Below the pieces are notes generated by a model. It ran no database searches, was not told the origin of the DNA, and saw only the letters and a list, made by a program, of their open reading frames with translations. A stretch of 64,000 nucleotides of DNA from Plasmodium brasilianum (lineage: Eukaryota > Apicomplexa > Aconoidasida > Haemosporida > Plasmodiidae), in NCBI RefSeq assembly GCF_023973825.1, contig NC_090122.1, positions 558,001 through 622,000 on the forward strand. The letters run 5' to 3'. This document shows, piece after piece, positions 50,940-63,798 of this stretch (within the stretch, counting starts at the first letter, position 1; each line of letters starts with the position of its first letter). The translations under genes were made by a program, and so were the position numbers.

Positions 50940-51604
50940 TACATATGTATTAAGCTAGTACGTATGTATGTAATACGTATGGACATAAACGTAGGTATAT
51001 ATTATCAAACTAACGGAAAAAGTACGTAGTTTTATAGGCTTCCCCTAGAAGTAATAAACTGCACAAAAATAAAAAAATTTTAAAATAACAGATATAAGAA
51101 ATGGGATAGATGAACATATGGGTAAACTGTAATGTATCAAAACAATCATATAAATAATACAAATAGATCAAAAATGGTAAAAGTCTAAAATGCAAAATGG
51201 GAAAGAAGGAAATTCACTAATTTAAAAAAAATACACGTTTAGCAATACCGTATAAACATATTTTAAAACAGTAGCATTATTGCCTATTTACATAAATATA
51301 CTTAAATAGAAATATGTACATCATACATACATACGTACTATATATATGTATATACATCCATTCATACATATACACACATACATATACTTGCAATACACGT
51401 ACGTTTACGCACAAATTTCTCAGTATATAAATATAATAAGTGAAGGGGAACGTATTTAAAAATGATAATATAAATTAAAAAAAGATATTTTCAAATACGT
51501 TCATTATATATAAATTATATATATACGTAACATATACGATGTGACATTAAAAAAATTGAAAACAAGAAGGGAAAAAAAATATAAAAAAAAATGAAATAAT
51601 ATCA

Positions 51605-51755
51605 TGTCATATAATAACATATAATAACACATAATAACACATAATAACACATAATAACACATAATAACACATAATAACACATAATAACACATAATAACAC
51701 ATAATAACATATAATAACACATAATAACATATAATAACACATAATAACATATAAT
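51605..51755. repeat. 10-bp 'ataataacac' minisatellite
   Basis: About 15 head-to-tail copies of 'ataataacac', with 'ataataacat' variants at both ends of the array. The centre is homogeneous and the edges mixed. Non-coding; it lies about 0.45 kb past the end of the esterase gene. Confidence 0.88.
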
Positions 51756-52212
51756 TTATCATACTATTTTATCATATTATATTAACATATTATATTCATA
51801 GCACAGCGCTAAAGTGTCATAAATTGAAGTAACAAAAATACGTAAAAGAAATCAAACTGGGAAATAAAAAATTAAAAAAAAATACATATATAGCACGCAT
51901 GTTATACATATACGTTCATATGCACTACTCTAAATACATATATGTATGTATATACATATATATTTCCATGCTAACATGAATAACAAAACTGTGAAGAAAC
52001 AAAAAAAAAAAAAAATATAATAAAATAAATAAATAAATAAATAAATAAAACAAATTAAAATACATTATATAATATATAATAATATAATATACTGTAATGT
52101 GCCGTAATATACCATAATAAAATGTAGCAAAACGTAGTACAGTATAATACGATGTGATAACGGCAAACAGAGGAAACTTGAATAACGTCAGTGCCCTTTT
52201 TAAAAAAATAAT

Positions 52213-55200
52213 TTAAAGTATCAAATGCTCGAGGAAATGCTTCACTGAAGCTGATTCTTCTGAACACAGTCGAGGATGTGCGATAATTTGGACATGTGCA
52301 TTTGAATATAATGGAAGTGAAATACAGTACCTTTGAATTGGCAATTGGTTTAAACAATAAAATAATACTTCATAATAGAGAAGTTCCGGATTTTTAAAAA
52401 ACTTTTCTATCAGCTGCTCATTCGATATGGTATATATATGAAATAATATTTCTTTATATTTTTTCTTATCCGCTTTTGTTATACCTTTTAGTAGATTATT
52501 TCTTTTCATTTTTTTTTTCATCGGGATATCATTACAATATACGTTCCTCCTATTATGTATAAACTTCCCATTTGCTGCATTACTATTTGCCTCATGATTG
52601 TTACAGTGTTCCTTACTTGTTGACACGTCTTCGTTTAACATTTCTCGATTGCTTCCATCACTCTCATAGTTGTCATCTGATGATGTACAGAAAAATTCAC
52701 TAATATAATCATACTCTTCACTTTTTGCATGACACAACTGAAATGTGTAATTTTCATCTTTGCATTTTTCAATCTTTCGCTTTTCGTCCTTCCTCTTTTC
52801 GTCTCCCCTCTTCTCATATTTGTTGTTTTCATTTGAATAAATATCCATCCTCTTTTCATTTTCACTGCTAACTTCATTTTTCGCTTTACTTCCTCCTAGT
52901 AAACTTTTCCCCATATTTTCTTGATCCCTTTTGTCACTAGTGCTGTTCGTGGTACTCACCGCTGTTGCCGCCGCAGTCGTGCCATTATGATTGGATATGT
53001 TTTTCCCGTTTTTATTATTTTTCGAAGAATACAAAAAACTATAATTTCTTATAGCGTTAATAGTATTTTGGAGCGAAAATAATTTGCTGGGTTCAATTTT
53101 TTTTTTTTTTTTTTTTTCAAATTGTTGTCTAACGTTTTTATATCATTTATTATCTTCGTCTTTAGGCATTCAAAGAATAACTTTTCAAAATATTTGTAGT
53201 CACACATTTTTTTCTTCTTGTTTTCCTGCTTAATCGAGTCAGCTCCTTTACTCACTACTTCACTAGTGTTATCACAGCCATTGCCTCTACCACTTCCAAT
53301 ACTATTGCTGCTCACTTTATCCCGTCTGTTCACAGTATCCTCTTTTACATTTGTAGAGCCATTAGCATTATCACCCTTCGCACATGCACCACTCTGCAAA
53401 TTTTCATCGCTCCCCCTGCCATAATACGTTCTTTCAAAATTCTTGACTTTTTCATTATTGTACAAATTCACATTCTCCGGTACTTTAGAGCTTCTTACTA
53501 TTTTATAATTATCTGGTATGTTAAGATACTTTTCATAATAATATATTTTGTTTTCCTTATCCTTGCAGGATACATTTTTATTGGTGCATATAGAGGTATT
53601 ATTATTATCGCTTTTTTTTTTTTTTGAAAATATCTCTTCAAAGTTCCGTGCTTTGAACAGTGTCCACTTGTTTCCCCCACCACTGAAACCATTACCACTA
53701 GCACTTCCTCCACTATCGTTACCACTATTATTCCTTCCGCAATTTATCCTGCTATTATCCATGCCGCTATTCCCAAAAGCGCTAATTCCCCTACTATCCC
53801 TCTTATCACTGTTATCCATTTGGGAGTTTTCTGAAAACCTATAGTGGTCACAAATGTTGTTGCTACCACTGATGGGCACTTTTTCACCTACTCCTTCCAC
53901 TTCCTTCTTTTCCTCCTCCTTCTTCTTCTCCTTCTTCTTCACCTCCTCCTGTTCTTCCTTTGGGTTATCATTTTGACTAAAATTAACTACAGATACATCA
54001 GACTTCAAATCGCTCGAATGCAATTTATCATCGTGTGCATCTACTAAACTGATCTTACTATTACCACTATACGAAACATTTAAAAAGATTTTGTCATTAC
54101 AGTTTTTCTTATCATACAATAAATGGTCAGTTGTGGCGGCATTTTTGCAAAGTGGGTCTCTATTTTTTGACAAATTAATACTACTGTTGTTACAACTATT
54201 ATTATTGTTATTATTACTACTGTTGTTACAATTATTATTATTACTATTGCTATTACTACTAATATTACTATTGTTGTTATTACTACTAATATGACTAATA
54301 TTACTACCATTGTTACTATTATTATTACTATTAATACTGTTATCATTAGTGTTGTCGTTACTACTGGCACTACTGCCTACAATGGATACACTTTTCTTTT
54401 TTTTATTCTGAACGTCCATTCTTCTCGTATCAGAGTTACTATAATAATTCATAAAGATATTGAACTTTTTTTTCTGTGAACATGATAATAATTTACTTGA
54501 TGATATAATAGTTTGTAACATTTGATCTAAAAACTTGCTTTGTTCCTTTCTCCTATTTAACACATAATTTGGATTTTTTAAATCTTGATAAAAATAAAAA
54601 AAAAGTAGCTTTTTCTTTCTCATATATAAATGAACAACAGAAAAAATGTTAATAGGAATTTCAGGCACATTTCTTCCTTGCTCTATTATAAATAAAATAA
54701 GTTCTTCACTAAATAAAGTATAAGGTAAAATTAGAGATGTCCTTATACCAACTAGCCAATCTGATTGTGTATTACCATAAAAGATAATATTTTCAAATTT
54801 TTTTAAAATATTTATACTTTCAATATTAGCTATTTTTAATAAAAGTGTAGTCTGATTATTTAAATCATCAATAGTATGTGCACATAAATACACAGAGAGT
54901 GCATTCATAATTGCCATATTTTCATGAACACCTATATGTGGACAGGCAAAAGTTATAAAATTTATTAACTTTTTTTTTTTGAATACTTTTTTTCTATATA
55001 AATTTATTAAAACAGATCTATTTAATATTCCTCCTAAAGAATGTCCAATCATAGATATGTTTATTTTATCATTTATTATTTTAAATAAGCATTTTAATTC
55101 AGTACATATCCTTTCTGTTCCGACATCTACACCTTCAAATGTGTGGCTCTGATTACTATATGTTATATAAATAAATAAATGTGGATATTTTGTTAATAAT

Positions 55201-57491
55201 GGATTTATAATATTTTGAAAATCTAGCACACTTGCAGTTAATCCATGTTGAAATATAAAATAGTGCGGGTTTTTTAAAGTCATATTATATTTCTTTTTAC
55301 ATTCGAGACAGTGACATGATATAGAATTAAAGAAACAGTAACAACGTGAACATTGCCTTATTGTACCAAATGCTTTTATAATATCATATAAACATAATGG
55401 GAATGGTTTTTTTTGTGTTTCATCTATGTAATAAAATTTCTTTATATAATTCAAATTGTTTTTATATTTATTATATACCCTTTCATTGTAAGTACTTGAA
55501 TTATTCTTTTGCTCATCAAGAACCTTTTCACTGCTTACATTTGTATTACATATATTATCATTTAACGTACTACCTATTTCTACACAACTATTTTGACAAT
55601 CGTTCACTTCATTATATTTTTTGCTATTCCTCATGGAGTTCCACTTCTCGCTCCACTGTATATTAAGTGAATAACTCCTTCTTACGTGGTGGTAGCTCGC
55701 TGCATACTTACAACGACTATTTTTGTTGTAACAACTTCTATTGTTACAGCGAATGCTATTGTTACGGTGATTGCTACTGTTACAGTAATTACTATTATTA
55801 TAAGAATTACTAATGTCATAGTAACTGCTATCATTATGGTAGTTTCCACCGATAAGCATATTATAATTATTACCATCGTTATAATAGTCATAATAGTTAT
55901 TAATAATCATCTTATTATTGTTCCCACTATTATTCGTTTGCCCACGGTCATTTTTATTGCTACAACTATTATTGTTGCCATTATTTTTGCTATTGTTACT
56001 GCTCGAAAAATTTTTATTTTCCCCATTGAAAAGATCATTCCCCTTTTTGCTGGTATTTTCATTTCTCCCTCTCTTTCCCTTTTCGCTATACTGTATATTA
56101 CACCGCATATTATATGGCATATTATATGGCATATTATATGGCATATTATATGGCTTATTATACTGCATGTTATTATAATCATAACACTGTAACTTTCCAT
56201 AGGCGATATTATTATTATTATTGCACCTACTAATCTTCATCATTTTTGCTCCTTTCCCTCCTTTCTCCTCCTCTTCGTTTTTTAACAGGTTATGTAAAGG
56301 TAAAGCAGGTTCATTCAATCTTTTAAATCTGTATTCACTACATTTGCGTTTATTCCTTATATTTGAATTGCTATTGGATAGAAATGTTTCATTATTACTC
56401 CCACTAATGTTGTTACCACTCCCGTTAATATTTCTAGCACTCGCACCGATGTTGTTACCACTCACATCGATTCTGTTGCTATTTTGATGTTTCGAAACGT
56501 CCTTTGCATTAATCCCTTCCGAACAGAGGTCTTCTTTTTTTTTACCTCTTTCGTCATCCAACGAAATGGTTTCAAAAGAATTGTTATTATTACTCATGTC
56601 ATCTGATGATGCTACATTTTTGTAATAAAATAAATCACTACTATCACAATTTCCCAAATTATTACTATCATAGAATGTTTTTCTTTTACTCTCATTATTT
56701 TTTTGACTATTATTTTCATATTCATTATCGCTATTAAACAACTCTTTTCTTATATTTAGATAATTACTATAATGTATATTTATACTTCTCTTTTCATTAA
56801 TTAATGTATGATCACTTTTTACACTTGCACTACTACTAGAATTACTAGAATAAGAGACATCTCTTAATTTATGATATTTTTTGTTATATTTATATTTTTT
56901 ACAAAATTTTTTAAACAAGTATTTTTCTTCTTTAATTGTATTTTTTATTTTAATATCATGTAAATTATTGTAGTCCAGCTGTGCTAGCATAAACCTTACA
57001 AACTCGTATGGAGCACTCATCGTTGAACTGGTATCAAAATACGTATTTTCATCATATATCAAATCATATACATGCTCATGTATCTTTTCTTTATAAATTT
57101 CCTTTTCTAAAATTTCGTCTAACAAATTCAATGAACAGAACCAGCAGAAATTTCTTATCCATTTTTTTTTCTCACAATTTGTATTATCATTTTTTTTCCT
57201 ATTATCTACTTCTTGTATTTGTTCATCCGTCTCCTTATTCTTACATTCTTTCTGTTTTGTTTTTGCAGCATTAATATTCTTTATGTTTTTTTTTTTAAAT
57301 AATAAACTATCAACATTGTTCTCATTATTTGAACTGCTAAATAAATTTAAAAGAATATTTTTATTGTTGTTAAAAAAATTAGCACTTCTTTTTGCTTCCT
57401 TTGCATCATCAATTGTTTCAAGCATCTCAAATGGGTTCCTATTTGCGGAGAATATAGATTCACTTCTATAAGATGAATTTTTTTCTTTCAT
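52213..57491 (-). CDS. Serine esterase/lipase with poly-A frame break
   Basis: Two minus-strand frames, 57491-53049 and about 53096-52213, meet in a run of 21 A (53117-53097); joined length about 1,760 residues. The alpha/beta-hydrolase core lies at about 54700-55270: 'YFIFQHGLTASVLDFQ' (oxyanion loop), the nucleophile motif 'IGHSLGGILNRS', and 'YGNTQSDWLVGIRTSLI' as the probable acid site. The second frame ends with 'LYSNAHVQIIAHPRLCSEE', which fits the catalytic-His region of DUF676-type serine esterases. A Cys-rich insert (C-x2-C-x-C ... C-x-C-x2-C, about 55290-55375) precedes the core. The rest is Asn/Ser/Gly-rich filler, including (Pro-Tyr-Asn-Met) repeats at 56106-56165. The position next to RON4 and PDX2 matches the P. 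falciparum serine esterase. The frame break leaves the nucleophile and His in different frames; a tract-length change or assembly slip is the simplest reading. Confidence 0.85.
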
Positions 57492-57617
57492 TTCATCTTG
57501 TCATTTCTATTATCATTTATAGTTACGTATATTACATCTCCTAATTTTTATATTAACCCTTTATTAATAAATTTATCTTTCTATGCATAAAACAAATTTT
57601 AACAATTCATAGAACGA

Positions 57618-57805
57618 TAAAAAAAAAAAAAAGAAAAAATACAAAAAACGAAAAAACGAAAAAACGAAAAAATGAAAAAATGAAAAAATGAAAAAATGAA
57701 AAAATGAAAATACGAAAAAATGAAAATACGAAAAAATGAAAAAATGAAAAAACGAAAATACGAAAAAATGAAAAAAAATGAAAAAACGAAAAAATGAAAA
57801 TAAAA
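57618..57805. repeat. 8-10-bp A-rich array ('aaaaaatg'/'aaaaaacg')
   Basis: About 20 copies of 'gaaaaaat/gaaaaaac' and 'gaaaatac' units on the plus strand just upstream of the esterase start. The mix of tg and cg variants resembles the 9-bp array near 41.7 kb, but the period differs. Non-coding. Confidence 0.75.
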
Positions 57806-58074
57806 TTAAGTAAAATCATATAAAGTCAAATCCTATGTTAAAGATATATATATATATATATATACGCATGCATAGTGTAAATACGTTTACACAAATTCAA
57901 ATTATAAGATGTACAGTAAGTTTCATTTTATCTTATTTTTTAAAAATGTCTTCTGTTTCATACTTTTGATATATAAAATTGATATATATAAAAATTAAAA
58001 ATTGCATATACATATAAACTCCTATATGCATATGTAGCTAAATTAAAAAAATATATATAACAATGCATTGTTTT

Positions 58075-58210
58075 ATTGTTTTGCTGTTTTTATGTTTTAT
58101 TTCCTGTTTTACTGTTTTGCTGTTTTATTCCTGTTTTACTGTTTTGCTGTTTTATTCCTGTTTTACTGTTTTGCTGTTTTATTCCTGTTTTACTGTTTTA
58201 CTGTTTTATT
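58075..58210. repeat. 26-bp 'ttactgttttgctgttttat' tandem repeat
   Basis: Four to five copies of a 26-base unit, 'tgttttactgttttgctgtt' followed by 'ttattcc', with shorter partial units at the ends. Overlapping Phe/Leu/Cys/Tyr frames are artefacts. Confidence 0.8.
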
Positions 58211-58955
58211 CTATAATTTTTTTTCACCCCGTGCTTGCTTTGCTTATTATTAACTAAAGTTTATACGTTTGCATAAAAAAAACGTTTATATGACAAAAAC
58301 TCTATTGGTATATTTTTCTACAATTATGTTAAAAAAAAAAACAGATGTACACGCGTATAAGTGGTATGTATATATATATATATATTACATACATATAAAA
58401 GTATAGTCATATAAACAATAAATTTATACAAAAAGTGTATTAAAAAAAATTCAAAATACATTAATTCGTTTGTATTAACATATATAATCAATATTTTAAA
58501 ATTTCATATATATCTAAATATACACAGTATATATATATATTTTATATATTATACATATATAACAAATAAAATTATCAACAAATAAAAATTTTAGAAGCTT
58601 TAAAACATATATATATTTATGTTTACTAAATATGTACATATAAATGCATAATATACATTATTTTCTTCATTTTTATAATATCCTTTGTTTCTTCAATTAT
58701 TATTAGTTACAACAATTTTGTAATTTCACAAAGAAAAAAAAAATATAAACGCTCCAGACTGTTTAAAAAAATTGACATTAAAAATGTAAAAAAAAAAAAA
58801 AAAAAAAATGATTTGTTCATAAATATACATAATATTATATATTGCAATAGGGAAATATTACAAAACTGTACACACTATAAATGTAATAATAAATATATAA
58901 CAGTATATTTTATTCCTTTAAAATTCTATATTTCCTTTAGTTAAATTTATAGGTA

Positions 58956-58992
<37 letters not shown>

Positions 58993-59658
58993 ACAAATAA
59001 TTCTTGTGTATGTAAAATTGTTGATAGGCTAGTAAAAATGAAACATCCGCATATGTAATAATACTATCTATATAATAAATGTATTAACTTGCTTAAAAAA
59101 AAAATTTTTTTAAATTTAAAATCTTTTTATTAACAGTTAATAATTTTTATATAGATTTTAGCTAGAAAGGGAAAAAAATTTAATCTTTTAAAGTGTATAA
59201 TTAAAAAAAAAAAGAATAAAAGGTTATATAGTTAAACTAAAATGATTACTAGGTGTGTTCATATAGTTTAAAAAATAGTTTAAATACAAAAAATAAAATA
59301 TATGTAGTACTGATTAAAATTTAAAAAATATATTTATACATATACATATATATGTATTATATGAATATATATTTATTAATGCTATAAAATTGTAATGTAA
59401 AATGAAAAATAAAGTGAAACATCAAGTAAAATGTAGAGATTGTGATATTATTACTTTACCTAAAAACCTTTTTTATTTACATATAATATAATACCCATAA
59501 AGGTAAAAAATATTGAAACCCACAAATTCAAGTTGTGTAATTAGTACATTATATATAAATGCAAAAACAGTAGGAAAACGGTTCACTATAGCTCTCAGAA
59601 TTTAAAAAAAAAAAAAATATTTATACATAAAAATTCTCTACAACATTATATTTTTATA

Positions 59659-61775
59659 TTACTTTAAATGTTTTTTATTATATTTAACTTTCTCAAAAAA
59701 ATATTGATGAAAACAAATATACGGCATTAATTCCGGGTGAAAAACGGTTCCTATACAATTGTTCTGTTCAACCGCTATAAACAAAATAAAAGAAGAAGAA
59801 AGAGAAAAAAAACAGTATATTTTTGTTATAAATATATATGTATATATAAATATATATGTATATATAAATGTATATGTACAAATAAATGTATATGTATATA
59901 TAAAAGTATATGTATATATAAAAGTATATGTATATATAAAAGTATATATATATATAAAAGTATATGTATATATAAAAGTATATGTATATATAAAAGTATA
60001 TGTATATATAAAAGTATATGTATATATAAAAGTATATGTATATATAAATGTATATGTATGTATAAATGTATATGTATATATAAATGTATATGTATATATA
60101 AATGTATATGTATATATAAATGTATATGTATGTATATTTATATACATATGTATTTATAAATAAAGTCCGAATGACTTTTGCAAAAGCTAAGAATAAACAA
60201 ATATGCGTAAGGTGTTTACAAGATGTTCAGAATTTTACCTGCTATAATATTAGTGCCATAAGGTTCGTGTGAAAAAGTTGCAAGAGTTTCAACCTTGGAA
60301 AAAATTAAAAAGAAAATTTTAATTAGTAAAAAGAATATATACATACATACATGCAGTAGACACGTAGGTGATTAATCTTTGTTTTGGTGTATAATAAGTT
60401 TCTCTTTTTTCTTTTTTCTTTTCTTTTTTCCTTTTTTTAAATAAAAATACATTGTCTGATAATATTCCTTTTATATATGGGGCTCGTATACAAGCTGCCC
60501 TTAAATTTTTTTTGAAAACGCTATTTTGTGAATTTATATTTAAGGAGCATATAAAGCTATCATTCTAAAAGGGTAAAGGTACAAGGAAAAATAAATAAAT
60601 GTTCAAATTTTTCATTCTTGGTGAAGTTAACAAAAAATAAAAAATATATATAAAAATATAAAAAGATATAAAAAAAATATAAAACAAATGTGTATTAATA
60701 ATTTTTATTTTAACTTGAGAACCATAGTAATTTCTACTAATGGTTATGTCCAGTCCCCCCAATGAAAAATTATTTCCATATGCATTGTACATTTCGTTGT
60801 TTTCGACATTTTTTGACAAAAGAATGCATCCTATATGAAATAAAAAACAAGTGAACTAATGATAATTAAGGCCCTTTGTACAGGATCAGAAAGAAACTCA
60901 TTCTGTGCTTAACAAGTTATATGTGCGCATAGATATATAAATATATATATACATTAATTACTTTTTCCGTTACATTATCCTTTCTATTTATTTTTACCTG
61001 CACATGTTCCCCAAGTTGGCTTTTTCTCAACATGTATGAAGTTTTTCAAAGCCTACGACATAATTTAATTCAGAAAAAAAGAATAAAATATATACACAAA
61101 TAAATAAATAAATATATAAACAAACAAATAAGTAAAAAAATATATAAACAAACAAATAAGTAAAAAAATATATAAACAAACAAATAAGTAAAAAAATATA
61201 TAAACAAACAAATAAGTAAAAAAATATATAAACAAACAAATAAGTAAAAAAATATATAAACAAACAAATAAATAAAAAAAAAAAAAAAAATCATTTTGCA
61301 CTTGGTACAGTGTCTATATATTTTAAATTTAACAGAATATGTGTATGTTGCATTTTTTTACGTTATATAAGGAATCATTATCATAGGAAAAGCATTTTCT
61401 TAATGTGGTAGATTCTCCCCCTGGTATTACTAAACCATCACACAAGCTTAAATCTGATTTATCTCTAACCTTCAAAATTTCAAAAGCAGATGATTTTATT
61501 TTCTTATATTTTTACATGTACGCACTATTAAAAAATTGCACACTCAAATGTACATATATTTGTACCATTATGGATAAATATTTATCTGTGCCCATATGTA
61601 TGTATATCCGCATATATGTATGTATGTACGTCCACATATCTGTATGTATATAAGTGCACATGTAGTATTCTACTTCCTTAATCTTCAGTGAGGGTTCCTC
61701 CAATTTAAGAAAGTGTTTTATGTGTGGCTGAAAATCCCCTTGTAGAGATAAAACCCCTATAGTGGTTTCTTCCAT
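59659..61775 (-). CDS. PDX2: PDX2 glutaminase of pyridoxal 5'-phosphate synthase
   Basis: Seven exons join in phase: 61775-61674, 61469-61362, 61052-60998, 60830-60715, 60564-60451, 60293-60239, 59774-59659; 221 residues. It is a class I glutamine amidotransferase: it frees ammonia from glutamine and passes it to PDX1, which makes pyridoxal 5'-phosphate (vitamin B6). Visible motifs are '[10 protein letters not shown]' at the start, '[10 protein letters not shown]' (oxyanion and PDX1 contact), 'WGTCAGCILLS' with nucleophile Cys87, '[15 protein letters not shown]', 'CIRAPYI', and 'GTVFHPEL' with His196 and Glu198. The triad positions equal those known for P. falciparum PDX2. Every family hallmark is intact, so the gene should be functional. 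Introns 2 and 6 hold minisatellites. It is divergently oriented to the PPIL3-like gene. PDX1 is not in this window. Confidence 0.96.
59830..60140. repeat. 18-bp minisatellite in PDX2 intron 6
   Basis: About 16 copies of 'agtatatgtatatataaa', the outer copies carrying 'atgtatatgtatatataa'. The array lies wholly inside the last PDX2 intron (59775-60238). The period of 18 leaves all frames open on both strands, giving long spurious open frames. Confidence 0.9.
61090..61272. repeat. 28-bp minisatellite in PDX2 intron 2
   Basis: Six near-identical copies of a 28-base unit, 'aaacaaacaaataagtaaaa' followed by 'aaatatat', inside the intron between 61053 and 61361, ending in a poly-A run. The minus strand reads as Tyr/Leu/Phe/Cys repeats in three registers; none is a gene. 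Confidence 0.9.
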
Positions 61776-63088
61776 TATGAATAAATAGGGACTACTTCCA
61801 AATAAGGATTTAAATATAAATATAAATATTTATATTATATATAATGTTAAAATTGTTGTGACATTAATATTGAGTTGCATTAATGACTTAAGAACATTAT
61901 GTTCTTGTTCTAATCTTGATATTCTCTATTGTTGTTACCCTATTTTTGTTTTTCTAATTATTCCTATTAACTAGTATTAAAAAAAAAAAAAAAAAAATAC
62001 AAGTAAACTTAAAGATTAATATCCCAATTACACAGAATAAATAACATGTTCACCCTTTTAAGGGGTATAAATAAAATATATATATTTTTTTTTAATTTAT
62101 TATATTGTAAAAGTACAGAAAATAATATCGAAATGAATGAATGGAAAAGGGCTAATCTACAAACTCCTAATTTTTTTTTTACAAAAATGAAAAAATATAA
62201 AATATATAATTAAAAAGATTGATAAAAGAATATGATTGTACATGTATTAGAATGTATTTTATTGTATTGTTTTATATTCCATTGTATCATCTTATATTAT
62301 ATCAAACTGTAATACAATATTTCTTTTTAATTGCTTTATATTGCGTTATATATTGTATGCACAAGTACGCTTAACAATATGAATTAATTAAAAAATTAAA
62401 ATGATAATAAAAATGAAAATAAAAATAAAAATAGAATAGAATAGATTAGAATTGGAACCATTCACATGCGTATTTATTTTTATAATATACACAGCTAAAA
62501 ATGGTAATAATAAAAAAAAAGAAAAACAGAAAAAGGGAAAATTTTTTTTTTAGTTTTTAATTTATAATTTTTACAATTTTATAATTTTACAATTTTAAAA
62601 GTTTAAATGTTTATATGTTTAAATGTTTAAATGTTCATTTTCGTAAACATTTCAAATAATGCAAATTTGCAAAAAATAAGAACTCACGGGAGAAAATTCA
62701 GAAGGATATGAGGGAATATTTTTGTGACAAGCTAATAAAGCATACTGGAAAATGATCAATGCGTGAAAAGACGAGTTGATGAAATGATTTATAGATTTTA
62801 CAGATGAATAAATTGAAAAATTGGTAAATCAGAAAGTACTAAGCAAAAAGAATGAAAACTCACTGAATTACAAATGCAGCTGTAAAAAAAAAAAAAAAAA
62901 AAAAAATTTAAATTAAACTAAAATAAAAAAAGAATAAAATAAAATAAATTAAATTGAACTGAATAAAACTAAATTAACCTGAATCAAACTAAATTGATTT
63001 AAGTTGAATTAAATCGAAATGATTTGAACTCTTTTGAAATGGACTAAGTTGAACTTGCCCTCGAAACCATTTTTATTTTTCTTCAAAA
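61776..63088. promoter_or_regulatory. Head-to-head intergenic region, PDX2 / PPIL3-like gene
   Basis: A 1.3-kb divergent promoter region, AT-rich with A runs at 61980-61997 and 62884-62905. Positions 62560-62640 hold a loose 'ataattttacaattt / gtttaaat' repetition. From about 62900 to 63060 the plus strand shows loose 'gaattaaa/aactaaat' iterations right before the cyclophilin start. No motif was identified. Confidence 0.5.
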
Positions 63089-63715
63089 ATGTCTTTAAGT
63101 TTACATACGAATTATGGTGATATAAAAATGGAACTGTTTTGCTACGAAGTCCCCAAAACATGCAAAGTACGCGAAAAAAATAAAATAAAAATAGAAGTAA
63201 AAAATAAAAATACACACAAAAGCATAAACAAAGGCGTAAACAAAGGCATATACAAAAGCGTAAACAAAAGAGTAAACAACCTACGCAGAAATTACAAAAT
63301 TAGTATTTTACGTGTGTTATGCTTTATACGTTGAAATGTATGCGAAAATGTACTGAGCCGTTTTGGTAATTTCTCCTTTAGAACTTTTTAGCCTTATGCG
63401 CCTCGGGGTATTACGACAACACAAAGTTTCACAGGTTATAGTATGTACATACGAGTACATACGTATATACGTACATATGCATATATATATCTATGGACGT
63501 AAAACTTACAAACGTTACGCTCAAGTATTACGCTCTGTTTTTTCTTTTCTTCGTTCACAGAAATATCAAAGGTTTTGCCATACAGGGGGGGGATCCAACA
63601 AATACGGGAAAAGGTGGAGAGAGCATTTACGGCAAATATTTTGACGACGAATTTGATTCAACTTTAAAGGTTTAACAGAAATGAAACAACAGTGAAAATT
63701 AGTTGTACGTACGTA

Positions 63716-63798
<83 letters not shown>

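Larger units (their letters stand above)
50358..52212. promoter_or_regulatory. RON4 upstream region with long AT microsatellites
   Basis: This is the promoter side of RON4 and 3' flank of the esterase. A T run of about 23 lies at 50391-50413, close to the RON4 start. Positions 50520-50725 are an 'atgtgtat' array passing into a long (TA)n tract. (TA)n also occurs at 50905-50933, and a 10-bp array at 51600-51755. Open frames of Ile/Tyr/His/Thr repeats on both strands are artefacts. Confidence 0.55.
57492..59658. promoter_or_regulatory. Intergenic region upstream of esterase, downstream of PDX2
   Basis: Two separate tandem arrays (57640-57800 and 58075-58205, listed separately) and (TA)n at 57846-57864, 58370-58385 and 58961-58988. 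The rest is featureless AT-rich DNA with a poly-A run of about 20 near 58790. No gene was found. Confidence 0.55.

Noticed and set aside
52213..53034. A separate gene downstream of the esterase
   Set aside because: Its frame is open upstream through the poly-A with no ATG at its apparent start, and its end carries the expected C-terminal His region of the esterase.
59659..60163. Open frames of 130-160 residues with Ile-Tyr-Thr-Tyr-type repeats
   Set aside because: Only the last 38 codons on the minus strand are coding (PDX2 exon 7); the rest is the 18-bp intronic minisatellite.
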